Source: Dromiciops gliroides
Taxonomy: Eukaryota > Chordata > Mammalia > Microbiotheria > Microbiotheriidae
DNA length: 64,000 nt
Reading direction: 5' to 3'
NCBI RefSeq assembly: GCF_019393635.1
Contig: NC_057864.1
Coordinates: 475,558,617-475,622,616, forward strand
The position numbers were made by a program, and so were the translations under genes. This document shows positions 37,601 to 47,751 of the stretch, one piece after another. Under the pieces are notes generated by a model. The model was not told the DNA's origin. It saw nothing but the letters and a program-made list of their open reading frames with translations, and did no database searches. Positions within the stretch are counted from its first letter, which is position 1; each line of letters opens with the position of its first letter.

Positions 37601-40600
37601 GAGGCTCAGACAAAGGCTCTGCTAACTATTGGGCCAGCTCTCCTAGTCAAGAACTTTGTCAGGAAGAGGGATGCGGTGAATCCGGCGCTGTTTGTCCTTA
37701 GCTCTTGGCGACAGCCTCATCCCTTTTCTGGATTGTCACAAACCAGCCCTTGAGTAAAGCAGTAAAGTTGTCCAGGAATCAAAGCCGAGCTCTGGTTTAC
37801 TGTTTACAGATTTCACTCTCCCTCTCCTTCCTCTTTTTTGTTTTTGTTTTTGGAAAAACAGAATGACATTTGCCCATTTTGAGCCCGACAGTGTGTCTGG
37901 TGTTCTCTGTCATCTTCCAAGATGAGGAAGGAGGAACTGAGTTCAAATCCGGCTTCAGACACTTGACACTTACTAGCTGTGTGACCCTGGACAAGTCACT
38001 TAACCCTCATTGCCCTGCCCCCTCCCCCCAAAAAAAGATCACTGACATTGGCTCAGCTTTTTTTCCCCTATGCTTTTTTTCTTCTTTAAAAAAGATTTAA
38101 AAATTTTAAATTTTAATTGTGAACTTAACAAATATAAAATATGACATAGGTGGTGCTAGGAACTAGGCCCATGATCTCATTGATATGGGGAACTCCTTAA
38201 TAAGGCAATCCCCTCTCCCCGTACATCTCAGGTCCTTCTGTAATCGTGTTAGAGCAGCCCCCAAATTTCCCTCTTGGCCACGTCTAAAAACGTGTATCTC
38301 CTTGGACTCTTCCAACCCAAAGCCCGCACCATTCCCCCATTGGGAGACGGGAAGCCTGCTTCCTCATCTGTCTGTCGGGGTTGTGCTAAGTTCAGTGTCC
38401 TTCTGGGAAGGTGTTTTCCTTCACATTATTGTGTTCTCCTGGTTCTAAGCCCTTCACCCTGCCACAACAGTTCTTACAGGTCTTCCCCCTCATCATTTCT
38501 ATGGGCCAATAATATTTCATCCCATTCAAATACCATAGTTTGTTTAGCTCTCCCCCAGTTAAGGGGCACCCCCCGCCCTCGACTCCTGCTTTTCCCAACT
38601 TCTTTGCCAAAACAAAAACTGCTGCTGCATGTGTTTGGACAAATAGGCCCCTTCCCAGTCTTTGACCTCTTTGGGATGTGCCCACTACTTTTTCCAGTCC
38701 TCTGGAATGTCGTTTGTCTGGGCCTGGTCCCTAGAACTCATAAAGGGCCGCTGGATGCCGGCTTCCCTTTTCCTTGCACCTCTGGGGCTTCAACTCCCTG
38801 TGAGCTGTTTTTGTTCTGTCCTCTCCCGTGGCAGAGAAAACATAGAAAACAGGAATCAAGTCATTCTTTCCCCCCTCATTACCCTCATCTGTTTGTCCCT
38901 GAACATCCATCCTCATTCTCTTCTTTCTCCCAGCAGTCAGCAAAAGCACTTTTCGTTTTTCTTAACCTTATTTGCTCAATTCAGGTCAATATTTTTGCAG
39001 TCATTCTTGTCTTTTCCTTTCCATGCTTCAGACTGCTAAGAACGTGAGCCAGGTCAGTGGGAGCTCTGTCCACATCTTCAGACAGGTCCCCTTTCCCTCC
39101 CTCACTGGAGCTTTCTGTTTGCAATTTCGAATTTCCCTCTTGAGAATTTCCCTCCCTTCTCAGCTCCCTTCCATTCTAGAATTTTAGTCCGTGCAATCCT
39201 CCCTGTCCTTTCTTGAAGTCTTTAGAAATTTGCTTCCCAAATCTAGATTGCCTGTAAGACTGCCTGACTTTGCTTTTCTGTCACAAATTCTAGGTGGAGT
39301 GGTCACTTCCTCAAAATGTTCTTTGTGTCTCCTGCAAGAACCAGCTCTTCTTTCTTGGTTAGAGTTAGCCCAGTATCCACTTCCCTCCACCCCCTTTATT
39401 TTCAGTGGGAAATGTTTTTGTGTAGTAGAGAAACAGGGTAGTGGGCTACAACTCAGGTGATTCCAACACTGTGGGCACTGTCCAGAGCCTTGGGTGAGTC
39501 CAACCTGGGGAGGCCTTCTTTCCATCAGGCCGCTTCTGTGGGCCGACTTGAGCCCCATCGGTGTTGTCCAGCTTGCCTACAGCCTGACCGATCTGATATT
39601 TGTTGGCCTCCACACCCTCCATGAAGAGCAGGGTGTGGTTGTCCTTGGTTTTCTCCAAAGCAGTGTCAGTGTTGAGCAGAAATTAATGGTGACCTGAAGA
39701 TCATGCCTTTTCCTCCGAGGGAGTTCCCTTACCAACGGGACTGGGGCTCTCTGCATTGGGACTTTTTTCTTTTTTGTGTCTGATTGGCCTTCAAGGCGTT
39801 GGCCTCAGTTTCTCTTTGGGAAGAACAGCTACTGCCTTTGGTACCATCTGGGGAAAGGGCAAGGACCCCATAGCCTTTTCTCTTTTAAGGGATAAAGTGA
39901 GAATCAAGGCAAGTAAAAAAGTATCAGCTGCCTTACTTTTGGCAAAGAGAGAACTTCTCCAGATGCCGGGGTCCTTGTGGTTCCTCCTTTGGGCCAGCCT
40001 TGTCATCTCTTGTCTGAATCCTTGGTGGCTTCTGCCTTTATTCCCGTGATTTACTTCTGTTTCTCCTGTTTCTTCTCATCCCTAAGCTTACATTCTCATG
40101 GGGGAAGCAACATGTAAGTAAATAGGTACACGCAGATAGATTCTCAGGGGGTAAAATGGCCCTGACATGCCAACAGAACGAGAAACAGCTTCAATAACCC
40201 AGTCTCAGAAGAAGTCGAGCGAGCCCCACATCAGCTTCCCAGGAAACAATTTCAGGACCAAATGGATTTATAAGTGAATTTTATCAAACATTTAAAGAAC
40301 ACTTAATTCCAATACTACAAAAACTATTTGAAAAAATAGGAAGAGAAGGGGTCCTAGCAAATGTCTTCTATGACATAAATATGGTCTTGAGACCTAAACC
40401 AGGGAGAGTCGAAACAGAAAAAGAAAACTATAGACTAATTTACCTAATGAATATCATTGGAAACATTTTAAATAAAATATTAGCAAGAAAACTATAGCAA
40501 TATATCAAAGATTATACTGTGTCTGTATGACCTTGGGCAAGTCACTTAACCCCAGTTGCCCTGCAAAAAAAAGATTATACTCTGTGACCAGGGTGGACTT

Positions 40601-43600
40601 ATACAAGGAATGCAGGGTTGGTTCATTATAATTGTTTAGTCATTTTCCAGTCATGTCCAATTCTTCCTGACCCCATTTAGGGTTTTCTTGGCAAAGATAC
40701 TGGAGCGGTCTGCCATTTCCTTCTTCAGCTCATTTTATAAATGAGGAGACTGAGGTAGGCAGGTTAAGTAACTTGCCCAGGATCACACAGCTGGTTGAAT
40801 GTCTGAAGCCGTATTTGAACTCAGGAAAACTCATCTTCCTGACTCCAGGCCTGGAGCTCTATGCACTGCACCACCTAGCTGCCCCAGTCCATTATTAGGA
40901 ATGCCATAAACATAACTGACCATGTTAATAACAACATAAAAATTATGTGATTATATCAATAGATGGAGAAAAGGCTTTTGACATGATAAAACACCTATTT
41001 CTGTTTTATTAGGAAGTTAAAAACACTAGAAAACATAAGAATAAATAGGTCCTTCCTTAATGTGATAGGTAGTGTCTATCTAAAACCAAGAGCCATCATT
41101 ATCTGTGATGTGGGTAAGCTAAAGATCAAGGACATTCATTATCAATCTGTCCATTATTATTAGTAGTAATTACATATAAAATAATAATGCATGATAATAA
41201 AATATTAGTGCTAGAAATGCTATCTATAATAAGACAAAAAGAAATTCAGAGAATAAACATAGACTAAGAAAGATGATGATTTAGTTAGAGAACCCTAGAA
41301 AGACAACTAAAAATATAATTGAAATAATAAAAGTTGCAGGATAAAAAGTAAACTCACATAAATCATTAGCATTTCTGTATGTTAACAACATCCAACAGGA
41401 AGAAATGGGAAGAGAAATTCTATTTAAAATAACTATAGAGGGTTAGCTAGGTGGTGCAGTGGATAGAGCACCGGCCCTGGAGTCAGGAGTACCTGAGTTC
41501 AAATCCAGCCTCAGATGCTTAACACTAGCTGGGCAAGTCACTTAACCCCAATTGCCTCACTAAAAAAAAAAAGAACTATAGAAAGTATAAAATACTTGGG
41601 AGTCTATTTGCCAAGACACACATAGGTAACTATATGAATATAACTATAAAACTCCTTATTCACAAGTAAATATAGATAAATAATTAGAGGAAGTAGTCAT
41701 TGTTCATGCATAGGCTAAGCCAATATTACAAAAATGGCAGCACATCTTAATTTATGTATTCAATGCCATATTAATTAAGCTACCGAAGAATTCCTTTATG
41801 GAACTAGAAAAAAAAATTGTATGGAGGCAGGAAAAGCCAAGAATCTTAAATAAAAGAATGGGGGTGAGGGTGGGGAGAGTGGGAAGGAAGGGGATCAACA
41901 ATATCAGATCTCAAACTATAAAACAGGAATTATCAAAACAGTTTGGTAATGGCCCAGAAATAGAGCATTTGATCAGGGGACCAGATTAGGTTCACAATAT
42001 ACAAAAGCAAACAAGCACAGTAGCCTACTGTTTGATAAACCCAAAGATGCCATCTATTGGAGAACTCACTAGTCACAAAAACTGTTGGGAAAACTAGAAA
42101 GCGTCAGTCTGACAGAAACTAGAATGACATCTCACACTGTACACTAAGATAAGCTCTAAGTGGGGAAATGGGTAGCATCCTAAACAAATCAGAGGATCGT
42201 GGAAGAAATTACCTGTCAGATCTATGAATAGGGGAAGAGTTCACGACCAAGCAAAAGACAAAGAGGTTCACAGGAGGTAAAATGAATAATTTTGTATACG
42301 TAAAACTAAAAATCATTTTTGTACAGACAAAACCAGTTCAGCTAAAATGGGAAGAGAATTAGGTAATTTAGGGGGGGGAAATCTTTGTATTAAGTTTCTC
42401 TATAAGATCCCATTTCTCAAATATATAGATAGGTAATTGATTCAGATTTACAAGAAAAAAAGCCATTCCCCAATTGATAAAAGAACAGGCATTTTTCTTT
42501 AGGAAGAGATCCAAGCTTTCACTAATTCTGAAAAAATGCGCTGAATCACTAAGTAGAGAAATGCATATTGAAACAACTGAGGTACTGCCTCCTTAGCCAA
42601 CAGATTGGCTGATATGACAGAAAAGGAAAATGACAAATGTTGGAGGGGATGTGGAAAAATATGTGCACATTTGGTGGAGTTGTGAACTGGTCCAACCATT
42701 CTGGAGAATAATTTGGAACTGTGCCCAAAGGACTATAAAACTGCATGTCTTTTGACCCAGCAATACCAATGCTAGGGTGGTACCCCTAAGAGATTTTTTT
42801 TTGGCAGGGCAATGATGGTTAAGTGACTTGCCCATGGTCACACAGCTAGTGTCTGAGGCTGGATTTGAACTCAGGTCCTCCTGAATCCAGGGCCGGTGCT
42901 TTATCCACTGTACCACCTAGCTGCTCCCCCCCCTCCAAGAGATTTTTTTTTTTAAGGGAAGGGCAAGTACCTACTTGTACAAAAATATGTTGAGCAGCTC
43001 TTTTTTGTGGGGCAAAGAATTTGAAATTATGGGGATTCCCATCAATTAATTGGGAAATGGCTGAGCAAGCTGAGGTGCATGATTGGGATGGAACGCTATT
43101 GTGCTGTAAGAAAGGATGAGGCGGTTTCAGAAAAACATGCAAAGACTTATATGAACTGATGTGAAGTGAAGGGAGCAGAACTGAGAGAAGAGTTTAGGCA
43201 ACAATATGATAAATACAACAACTTTTAAAGACTGGGGATTTATCAGGGCGGTACATGCAGCTCCCCTCCTGATAGAGGTGATGGACCCAGAGAAGGCGGG
43301 TAGGTGACACAGTAGTCACTGCCCTACAGGGCAGGGTTTTAGGCTGGAGCTCCTGATGTACCTGGGGTGAGGGCAGGAGGCATGTCGGCATGATTCTAAC
43401 CCCAGGTCGGCTAAGGGGTCATCAGTTTTAGATGTTTCAGTTTGATCGGAATATTCTCTTTGTTTTTCCAAGGGCAGCCAGACTTGTCTTGTGGTAGGCC
43501 TTTCACGTGGTCAGTGTGAAGTGCCCTTGCTTGTTTGTTCATCCATCCATCCATCCATCCATCCATTCATCCATTCATCCATTCATTCATTCATTCTCCA

Positions 43601-46600
43601 GACATTTCCCAGGGCTGATGGGACACGGCTGCTGTGCTGGGGTCCCAGGAGGGAAAGGAGGAGGGGGCAGAGGCCCAGCCCCTCCCTGATGCCTTGTCCC
43701 CTCGTTGCTCTTAGAGCCGATTCAGTCCCGTTGCGCCGTTCTTCGGTACACGAAGCTGACCGATGCCCAGGTGCTGGCGAGGTTGATGGCCGTTATTGAG
43801 AAGGAGAAGGTGGAGTACACAGATGACGGGCTGGAAGCCATCATCTTCACAGCCCAGGGAGACATGCGGCAGGTATGAGGGGGAGCTTCCCTGGCCATGT
43901 ATGGCTGAGCTAGGGTGGGGCTTGGCTGGGGAGGGGGCCTGGCTGGGAAGAAGGGGCCGGCTGGGGAGGGGAGCTGGCTGAGGGGTGGGGGTCAGCTGGG
44001 CAGGGCAGAGGACCCCACTCTGGGAGGGGCCTGGAGGTCTGTTTGGCAGCAGGCCCAGAGGGAAGCACATTTCAGCCCTGAATTTGAGAAGGGTCCTCAG
44101 GGAGGGAGGGGTGATCTCACCAGGCCTTTTCAGAGGGGTTCCCTTCCTTCCCCCACAGGCATTGAACAACTTACAGTCCACCTATTCTGGGTTTGGCTTC
44201 ATTAACAGTGAAAACGTATTCAAGGTGAGAAAGCCTAATCCAGGGGCGCCATCAGCCCCTGGGCTCGCGTTTCCCCGGGCCCTTCACAGAAACTTCCCGT
44301 GGGAGCTTCTGATAGCATGTTCATGTTTCCGTCCGGAATGATGGGAGTGCAGACTTTGCCTGCACTTGTCCACCCATTCTTTGCCTCGAGCGGACTTGGG
44401 GCCCAAACCGAGGGGGCTCGGCTTCTTTGGCAAAGGAGGACATTGCACCAGATGAGGCCCAGGCTGCCCCAGCAAAGAACAACTTTTACAATTTAAATGC
44501 AGTTTTACTTTATTTCAAAAATGTATTTTAAAACCGTTTGTAGCTTGTGGCTGGATCCGGCTGGATCTGAATGCTCTTGTCCCTCTTGTGGGGGCAGGAA
44601 TGGACTGACTTGTCCGTCAGGAGGCTGAGGATTGGGTAACTAGGAACATGTGCCCGTTTTGTTAGTGCTGCAGGGCACAAGGTCTCCCTTGGCGTCTCTT
44701 GGTATGTTTTGTCTTAATCCAGGGGTTCCTGTGCTTAGGAGTGAGCAGTGGTGTAGCCCAGTGGGAAGCATACCACTTCCTCTGGAGGCAGAGGTCCTGG
44801 GTTCAAATCTTGCCACAGATAGTAACTATGAGACCCTGGGCGAGTCACTTCACCTCTGTCTGCCTCAGTTTCCTCACCTGTAAAATGGGAATAATCACAG
44901 CACCTACATCACAGGGTTGTTGTGGGGATCAGAGGAGATGACAGACATGGGATGACGCATAGACTCTGAAGTGCTGTGTAAAGGCTGGGGCTGAGGGTGT
45001 TGTAATTCTCCTTCTTCAATCCCGGCTGCATGACCTTGGGAAGCTCAGGTGACTTCCCTGGGCCTCAGTCCCCCAGTCTCTAAGACGGGGATCATTCCGG
45101 CCTGGGCCTCACAGGACCAAATAGGACGAGGTTTATCAGTGCCAGCCATTGTTATTAAACCCCCACCCCTGGGACCTTGGGAAGCTCAGGTGACCTCCCT
45201 GGGCCTTAGCTCTCCCATCTGTAAAATAGGGGGACGGGATTGGGTGCCCCCGAGGGCCCTCCCAGCTCCAGATCTGTGAGCCTTGAGCCTAGGGCTTCCT
45301 TGTGGTCCAGAGATGCTCGATTGTGTCTAACAGGCTCTTCCTCGCTTCTGCCAATGATGCCTGTTAACACTTGGTAATTCTGTGGCCGTATTTGCCTCAG
45401 GCTTAGATAGAAAGGGAGGTAGAGACAGGTGCCCTGGGTGCCCACGGGCACTTGCCTGTAGGACCGGCCTGGCCCGGGGGGTTCTGAAGCTTCTCTCTGG
45501 CGCAGGTTTGTGATGAGCCGCACCCGCTCCTGGTGAAGGAGATGCTGCAGCATTGCGTCAGCGCCAACATCGATGAGGCCTACAAGGTTTGGCCCCTTCC
45601 CGGCTTCCCCTTGGGTGCCCTTTCCCTAGAAATGTCCCCCAGAGTCGGGGGCTGGGAACCCATTTGTGGCTGAGGGGGATGAGGGCCGTCCCAGAGGACC
45701 TGACTGACCTTTCAGGCCTTGGTAAAAGGGAAGCCCGGCCTTCCTGGTCGCAATGGGAAAGGATGACTCGATCGGCAGTGTGTCACCCGCCTGTCCGGAG
45801 CTCTCGGGCCTCCGTGACTGGCCGCCACCGCGCTCGGCCGTCCTCCCGGAGGCTCGGGTGCTTCTTTGGGAAGCCCCTAGCAGCCCTGGTCTCTGCTTTG
45901 CCCAGATCCTTGCCCACCTCTGGCGTCTCGGCTATTCCCCAGAAGACGTCATCGGCAACATTTTCCGGGTGTGTAAAACCTTCCAGATGCCCGAGTATCT
46001 GAAGTTGGAGTTTATCAAGGTCAGTGGGAATCTGGCAAAATCTGGGGCGTTGACCTTACTGTAAAGACGGCAAAGGGTGGGGGAGGGGGGATCGCTGGGA
46101 CCTCCCCCTCCCCCACCAGGGGCAGGAGGAGCAGCTCTTCCTCCTGCTCTTCCCCTCCCCACTGGGAGGCTCAGTCTGAAGGTTGGGGGGGTGGAACCCT
46201 GTGTTCACTAAACTGGGGCAACATCTTGGTTGTTTTTACTGACGTTTCCCCCACTGTTTTGTTCTTTGGGTGGGGCGCAGGAGAGGGGCCATGGGAAATG
46301 GACAGTGGAGAAACAAGAGACGGCCACACAGATTGAGTTTGTTGTTTTACTTCCTACTTAGGGCCTTGATACTGTCCCCACATTCTGTGTGACCCAAGGC
46401 CCAGACAGTGGAGCGGGTTCTCGTTCTCTCGCAGGATCCCCCTTCTGGTTGGGGTCTCTTGACATATGACCTGGGCTCCTATAGACCTGCCAGGACCATT
46501 TAAGAACTAGACTGAGCTCTGCCAAGTGTAGCCCACCATGCTTCGAGAGGAGGTCTGAGCCCCTGGTGGGGCCACCTTCTTAACCAGCCCCCAGCCGCTG

Positions 46601-46739
46601 ACCAGATGGGAATGTGATTGTCTTTCAGGAGATCGGATACACGCATATGAAAATAGCGGATGGCGTGAACTCCCTGCTGCAGATGGCGGGCCTCCTCGCC
46701 AGGCTTTGCCACAAGACCCTGGCACCCGCAGCCAGCTAG
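28560..46739 (+). CDS. RFC2: RFC2, replication factor C subunit 2 (complete, 11 coding exons)
   Basis: RFC2 is an AAA+ ATPase subunit of the nuclear RFC clamp loader, which opens the PCNA ring and places it on primer-template junctions; it also serves the alternative RAD17, CTF18 and ATAD5 loaders. Coding exons are 28560-28666, 29640-29709, 31200-31241, 31869-31975, 32837-32938, 33613-33713, 43715-43872, 44159-44224, 45506-45586, 45906-46019 and 46629-46739. They sum to 1,059 bp and join in frame to 352 residues; human RFC2 has 354. Visible motifs: Walker A GPPGTGKT (74-81), Walker B IIILDEAD (135-142), sensor-1 region ACNASDKI with N170, and the SRC motif with arginine finger R182. The C-terminal collar domain is intact. 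All introns are GT-AG. The start has a strong Kozak context (A at -3, G at +4). The first 30 residues are Ala/Pro-rich and differ from human; the rest is nearly identical. The reading is certain. Confidence 0.99.
29128..29262 (-). mobile_element. MIR-like CORE-SINE, RFC2 intron 1
   Basis: tcagctctagaacgggaagg through gggtcacacagccagtaag. Confidence 0.7.
29392..29509 (+). repeat. Intragenic duplicated segment, copy 1 (RFC2 intron 1)
   Basis: About 118 bp starting agtaactttggggtagatgt; it differs from the copy at 31432 by only about four changes. Confidence 0.85.
29640..29709 (+). CDS. RFC2: RFC2 coding exon 2
   Basis: Completes Trp36 and encodes [20 protein letters not shown] followed by RLE, the RFC box II region. 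Acceptor ttcgacag, donor gtgagg. Confidence 0.99.
30062..30725 (-). mobile_element. L1 3' UTR in RFC2 intron 2, split by a SINE
   Basis: Shares ordered blocks with 48945-49755 (cagttctttctctggatgtg; gttgatgggcatcccc). The SINE at 30142-30295 interrupts it near its 3' end. Confidence 0.88.
30142..30295 (+). mobile_element. A-tailed SINE in L1 3' UTR
   Basis: Flanked by aaattttctttg / aaaatttctttg. Confidence 0.9.
30815..31030 (-). mobile_element. L1 fragment, diverged
   Basis: Resembles the reverse complement of an L1 3' region (tgtgcagaagtttttcag and cttgtttggttgggaat words). Placement within L1 is less sure. Confidence 0.55.
31200..31241 (+). CDS. RFC2: RFC2 coding exon 3
   Basis: A 42-bp exon encoding [14 protein letters not shown], directly before Walker A. 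Human has Ala where the last residue here is Ser. Acceptor ccccatag, donor gtaagt. Confidence 0.98.
31432..31552 (+). repeat. Intragenic duplicated segment, copy 2 (RFC2 intron 3)
   Basis: Same order and orientation as 29392-29509, about 2.04 kb downstream. A following ctcagaggtg word is also shared, so the duplicated unit may have been larger. Confidence 0.85.
31869..31975 (+). CDS. RFC2: RFC2 coding exon 4 (Walker A)
   Basis: Begins exactly at GPPGTGKT, the ATP-binding P-loop (residues 74-81), and continues to ELNASNDR. The donor gtgggt splits the Arg codon. Confidence 0.99.
32837..32938 (+). CDS. RFC2: RFC2 coding exon 5 (Walker B)
   Basis: Encodes [15 protein letters not shown] through KIIILDEAD. 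The DEAD aspartate and glutamate coordinate Mg2+ and activate water for ATP hydrolysis. Acceptor gtttcag, donor gtggga. Confidence 0.99.
33613..33713 (+). CDS. RFC2: RFC2 coding exon 6 (sensor 1)
   Basis: Encodes [18 protein letters not shown] through ACNASDKII, including the sensor-1 Asn170. The donor gtaagg opens the 10,001-bp intron 6. Confidence 0.99.
33795..33945 (-). mobile_element. MIR-like CORE-SINE, RFC2 intron 6
   Basis: agatggggaaactgaggcac and gatttgaacccaggtcttcc. Confidence 0.7.
34742..34982 (-). mobile_element. MAR1-like long SINE, RFC2 intron 6
   Basis: Complete reverse copy (ttgttgttgagtcatttta to gagccacccatctgc). Confidence 0.9.
35117..35263 (+). mobile_element. A-tailed SINE, RFC2 intron 6
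   Basis: Flanks aaaaatgtcca / aaaaaagtcca. Confidence 0.92.
35655..36165 (+). mobile_element. L2/L3 3' end in RFC2 intron 6
   Basis: Runs from ggcattcaaagccccact through taaaatcccaccttctatag to the terminal block ggcaggaactgtctttggc and cttaataaatgcttg. A small GATG/CA repeat at 35985-36040 interrupts it. Confidence 0.75.
36166..37279. other. RFC2 intron 6, unassigned
   Basis: Single-copy except for L2-like words at about 36957-37010 (gggggagacaacacataaag). Confidence 0.5.
37280..37640 (+). mobile_element. CR1/L3-type 3' UTR in RFC2 intron 6
   Basis: The block gttgagctgaaatctgcctc and the following text are characteristic of an ancient amniote CR1-type 3' UTR. Confidence 0.55.
37929..38036 (+). 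mobile_element. A-tailed SINE, 5'-truncated, RFC2 intron 6
   Basis: Begins at the B-box region (gaggaactgagttcaaatcc) and lacks the head. Confidence 0.88.
38390..38690 (-). mobile_element. L1 3' UTR, strongly diverged, RFC2 intron 6
   Basis: Follows the same block order as 49330-49590 (ttctcctggttct; cagttaaggggcacccc) but with many changes, so it is an older insertion. Confidence 0.65.
38691..39452. other. RFC2 intron 6, unassigned
   Basis: C/T-rich sequence with long chance open frames on +; no similarity recognised. It lies beside the RPL23A retrocopy and may hold some of its 3' UTR. Confidence 0.4.
39453..39847 (-). pseudogene. RPL23A: RPL23A processed pseudogene in RFC2 intron 6
   Basis: An intronless, degraded copy of ribosomal protein L23a, antisense to RFC2. 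It begins with an ATG at 39845-39847 (MVPKA, compare MAPKA). It runs through a Lys-rich stretch, a [15 protein letters not shown] block (compare APRRNKLDHYAIIKF), [20 protein letters not shown] (compare EDNNTLVFIVDVKANKH) and RPDGKKA. It ends at TGA 39453-39455, after GI-T where the parent ends GII. At 395 bp against 471 bp it has lost about 75 bp, mostly in the N-terminal half, and shifts frame several times, so it is dead. The absence of introns points to L1-mediated retroposition. No poly(A) tail or flanking duplication is clear, so it is old. Confidence 0.85.
40521..40570 (+). mobile_element. 5'-truncated A-tailed SINE in L1
   Basis: Only the last 50 bp of the SINE (gtatgaccttgggcaagtca onward) are present. 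The L1 word aaagattatact is repeated on both sides. Confidence 0.85.
40629..40885 (-). mobile_element. MAR1-like long SINE in L1
   Basis: Full-length reverse copy, from the RTE-type tail end to the head ctgcccc. A short duplication (ttcattat / tccattat) flanks it. Confidence 0.85.
41439..41572 (+). mobile_element. A-tailed SINE in L1
   Basis: Nearly full length with a small internal deletion near its tgtgtgaccc block. Flanks aataactatag / aagaactatag form the target duplication. Confidence 0.9.
42800..42932 (-). mobile_element. A-tailed SINE in L1 3' UTR
   Basis: Reverse copy; the word aagagatttttttt recurs at each side. Confidence 0.88.
43537..43596. repeat. (CATC)n / (CATT)n microsatellite before RFC2 exon 7
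   Basis: Ten CATC then CATT units, ending about 120 bp before the exon 7 acceptor. Confidence 0.95.
43715..43872 (+). CDS. RFC2: RFC2 coding exon 7 (SRC motif)
   Basis: Encodes [15 protein letters not shown], holding the SRC arginine finger R182 that completes a neighbouring ATP site, through FTAQGDMRQ. Acceptor gctcttag, donor gtatga. Confidence 0.99.
44159..44224 (+). CDS. RFC2: RFC2 coding exon 8
   Basis: A 66-bp exon encoding [19 protein letters not shown] then VFK. Human has Phe at the Tyr of STYSG. Acceptor cccccacag, donor gtgaga. Confidence 0.99.
44739..45000 (+). mobile_element. MIR-like CORE-SINE, RFC2 intron 8
   Basis: gggttcaaatcttgccacag and cctcagtttcctcacctgta, then cacagggttgttgtggggat. 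Confidence 0.75.
45025..45280 (+). repeat. Two MIR-like 3' parts repeated 141 bp apart, RFC2 intron 8
   Basis: gaccttgggaagctcaggtg occurs at about 45032 and again at about 45173, with nearly the same following 20 bases. This suggests local duplication rather than two insertions. Confidence 0.6.
45506..45586 (+). CDS. RFC2: RFC2 coding exon 9
   Basis: Encodes [17 protein letters not shown] through NIDEAYK, in the C-terminal collar domain. The donor gtttgg is weak, though GT is kept. Confidence 0.98.
45906..46019 (+). CDS. RFC2: RFC2 coding exon 10
   Basis: Encodes [20 protein letters not shown] through EYLKLEFIK, collar domain. Acceptor tgcccag, donor gtcagt. Confidence 0.99.
46629..46739 (+). 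CDS. RFC2: RFC2 coding exon 11 with stop
   Basis: Encodes [20 protein letters not shown] through TLAPAAS and stops at TAG 46737-46739. Acceptor tctttcag. Confidence 0.99.
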   Translation, partial: EIGYTHMKIADGVNSLLQMAGLLARLCHKTLAPAAS

Positions 46740-47025
46740 AAAGCGAATCTGGGAATCCACGCAGGGCGGGTGATGCATCTGAAGTCGCGTCCTCCCTGTC
46801 TCTGATGGGGAAAAACTGGCCTCAGGACTTTAACTTCCTGGCGGGAGAGAGGCTTCCTTTTGCTGTTAGAATTTTGGCCGCCTTTGAGTACACAGTGTTT
46901 GCCCCAAAGGGCTATCGGCCTTGAACGTGGAGCGGCTGTGACTGGCTGGATGAAGAACAGCAAGGTGGCCTCTCCCTTGCTTGTGTTGGGATGTCAAAAA
47001 TAAAATAGCAGAATTTGGAATTTCT
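46740..47025 (+). other. RFC2: RFC2 3' untranslated region with poly(A) signal
   Basis: A canonical AATAAA lies at 46999-47004, 260 bp after the stop, and would place cleavage near 47015-47030. The sequence between is single-copy with no repeat recognised. The exact cleavage point is inferred. Confidence 0.8.
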
Positions 47026-47609
47026 TGTCATTGGGAATGCTTTCCTTAAAAAGAGCCCCCCCTCCCCATCCACTTCCACAAGTCTTGCAGACTGTGACCG
47101 GGGGTGTTCCTCCAACTCTCCAAGCTCAGCTTCCCTAAAAGCCGAGAGGGGCTGGTGCAGAACACAAGGTGCCAAGCCAGCATAACAGACCTCACGTGTG
47201 GGAGCTCCTCATTCTCAAGACTCAGAGAGGCCGAGCAACCTTCCTAGGCCACACAGCACCTTGGGGGCAGAGAATGTCATCTTCTATGTCTGGTTTTTCA
47301 GCTACAAGTGAGTCTCCACGATGCCAATCCATCTCCCTTTCTGGGTGCTGGACCCTCCCTAAAGGGCAGTGGCCTGAAATATCCTCCCCAGTAAGGGAGT
47401 GGTACCAGCCTTCAACAGAGGGACTCCCCAACCCAGGGAAATGCCACCTGTCCTGGAATGAGCTTGAGTTCTGTTAGCATTAGCGCCTTGTAGGTGCTTA
47501 AGTATTTCTTGTGGAATTGAGTGCAGAGGCAAGGTCAGGGCTGAGGGCTGAGCCCCCGGGGATCCTGGTCCTCCCTGCCCTTCTCCTCCATAAAATGCAG
47601 GGTTGGAGG

Positions 47610-47751
47610 GGCAGCTAGGTGGCGCAGTGGATAAAGCACCGGCCCTGGATTCAGGAGGACCTGAGTTCAAATCCGGCCTCAGACACTTGACACCTACTAG
47701 CTGTGTGACCCTGGGCAAGTCACTTAACCCCCATTGCCCTGCCAAAAAAAA
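47610..47751 (+). mobile_element. A-tailed SINE, young, downstream of RFC2
   Basis: Identical 18-bp target duplication aaaatgcagggttggagg at 47592-47609 and 47752-47769, the longest perfect one in the window, and a body close to the family consensus. Confidence 0.96.

Larger units (their letters stand above)
40240..43230 (+). mobile_element. L1 3' half (ORF2 C-terminal part and 3' UTR) in RFC2 intron 6
   Basis: Starts within ORF2 (compare 27360 onward in the other copy) and runs through palm, thumb and C-terminal regions into the marsupial L1 3' UTR (blocks at 42480-42790 and 42940-43220). It has many stops and lies in the RFC2 sense direction. Four SINEs are nested in it (40521-40570, 40629-40885, 41439-41572 and 42800-42932). 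It accounts for about 3 kb of the 10-kb intron. Confidence 0.9.

Noticed and set aside
37454-39047. Several overlapping + strand open frames in RFC2 intron 6, the longest 257 codons
   Set aside because: They run through diverged L1 and CR1 repeats and unassigned C/T-rich DNA without similarity to known proteins.
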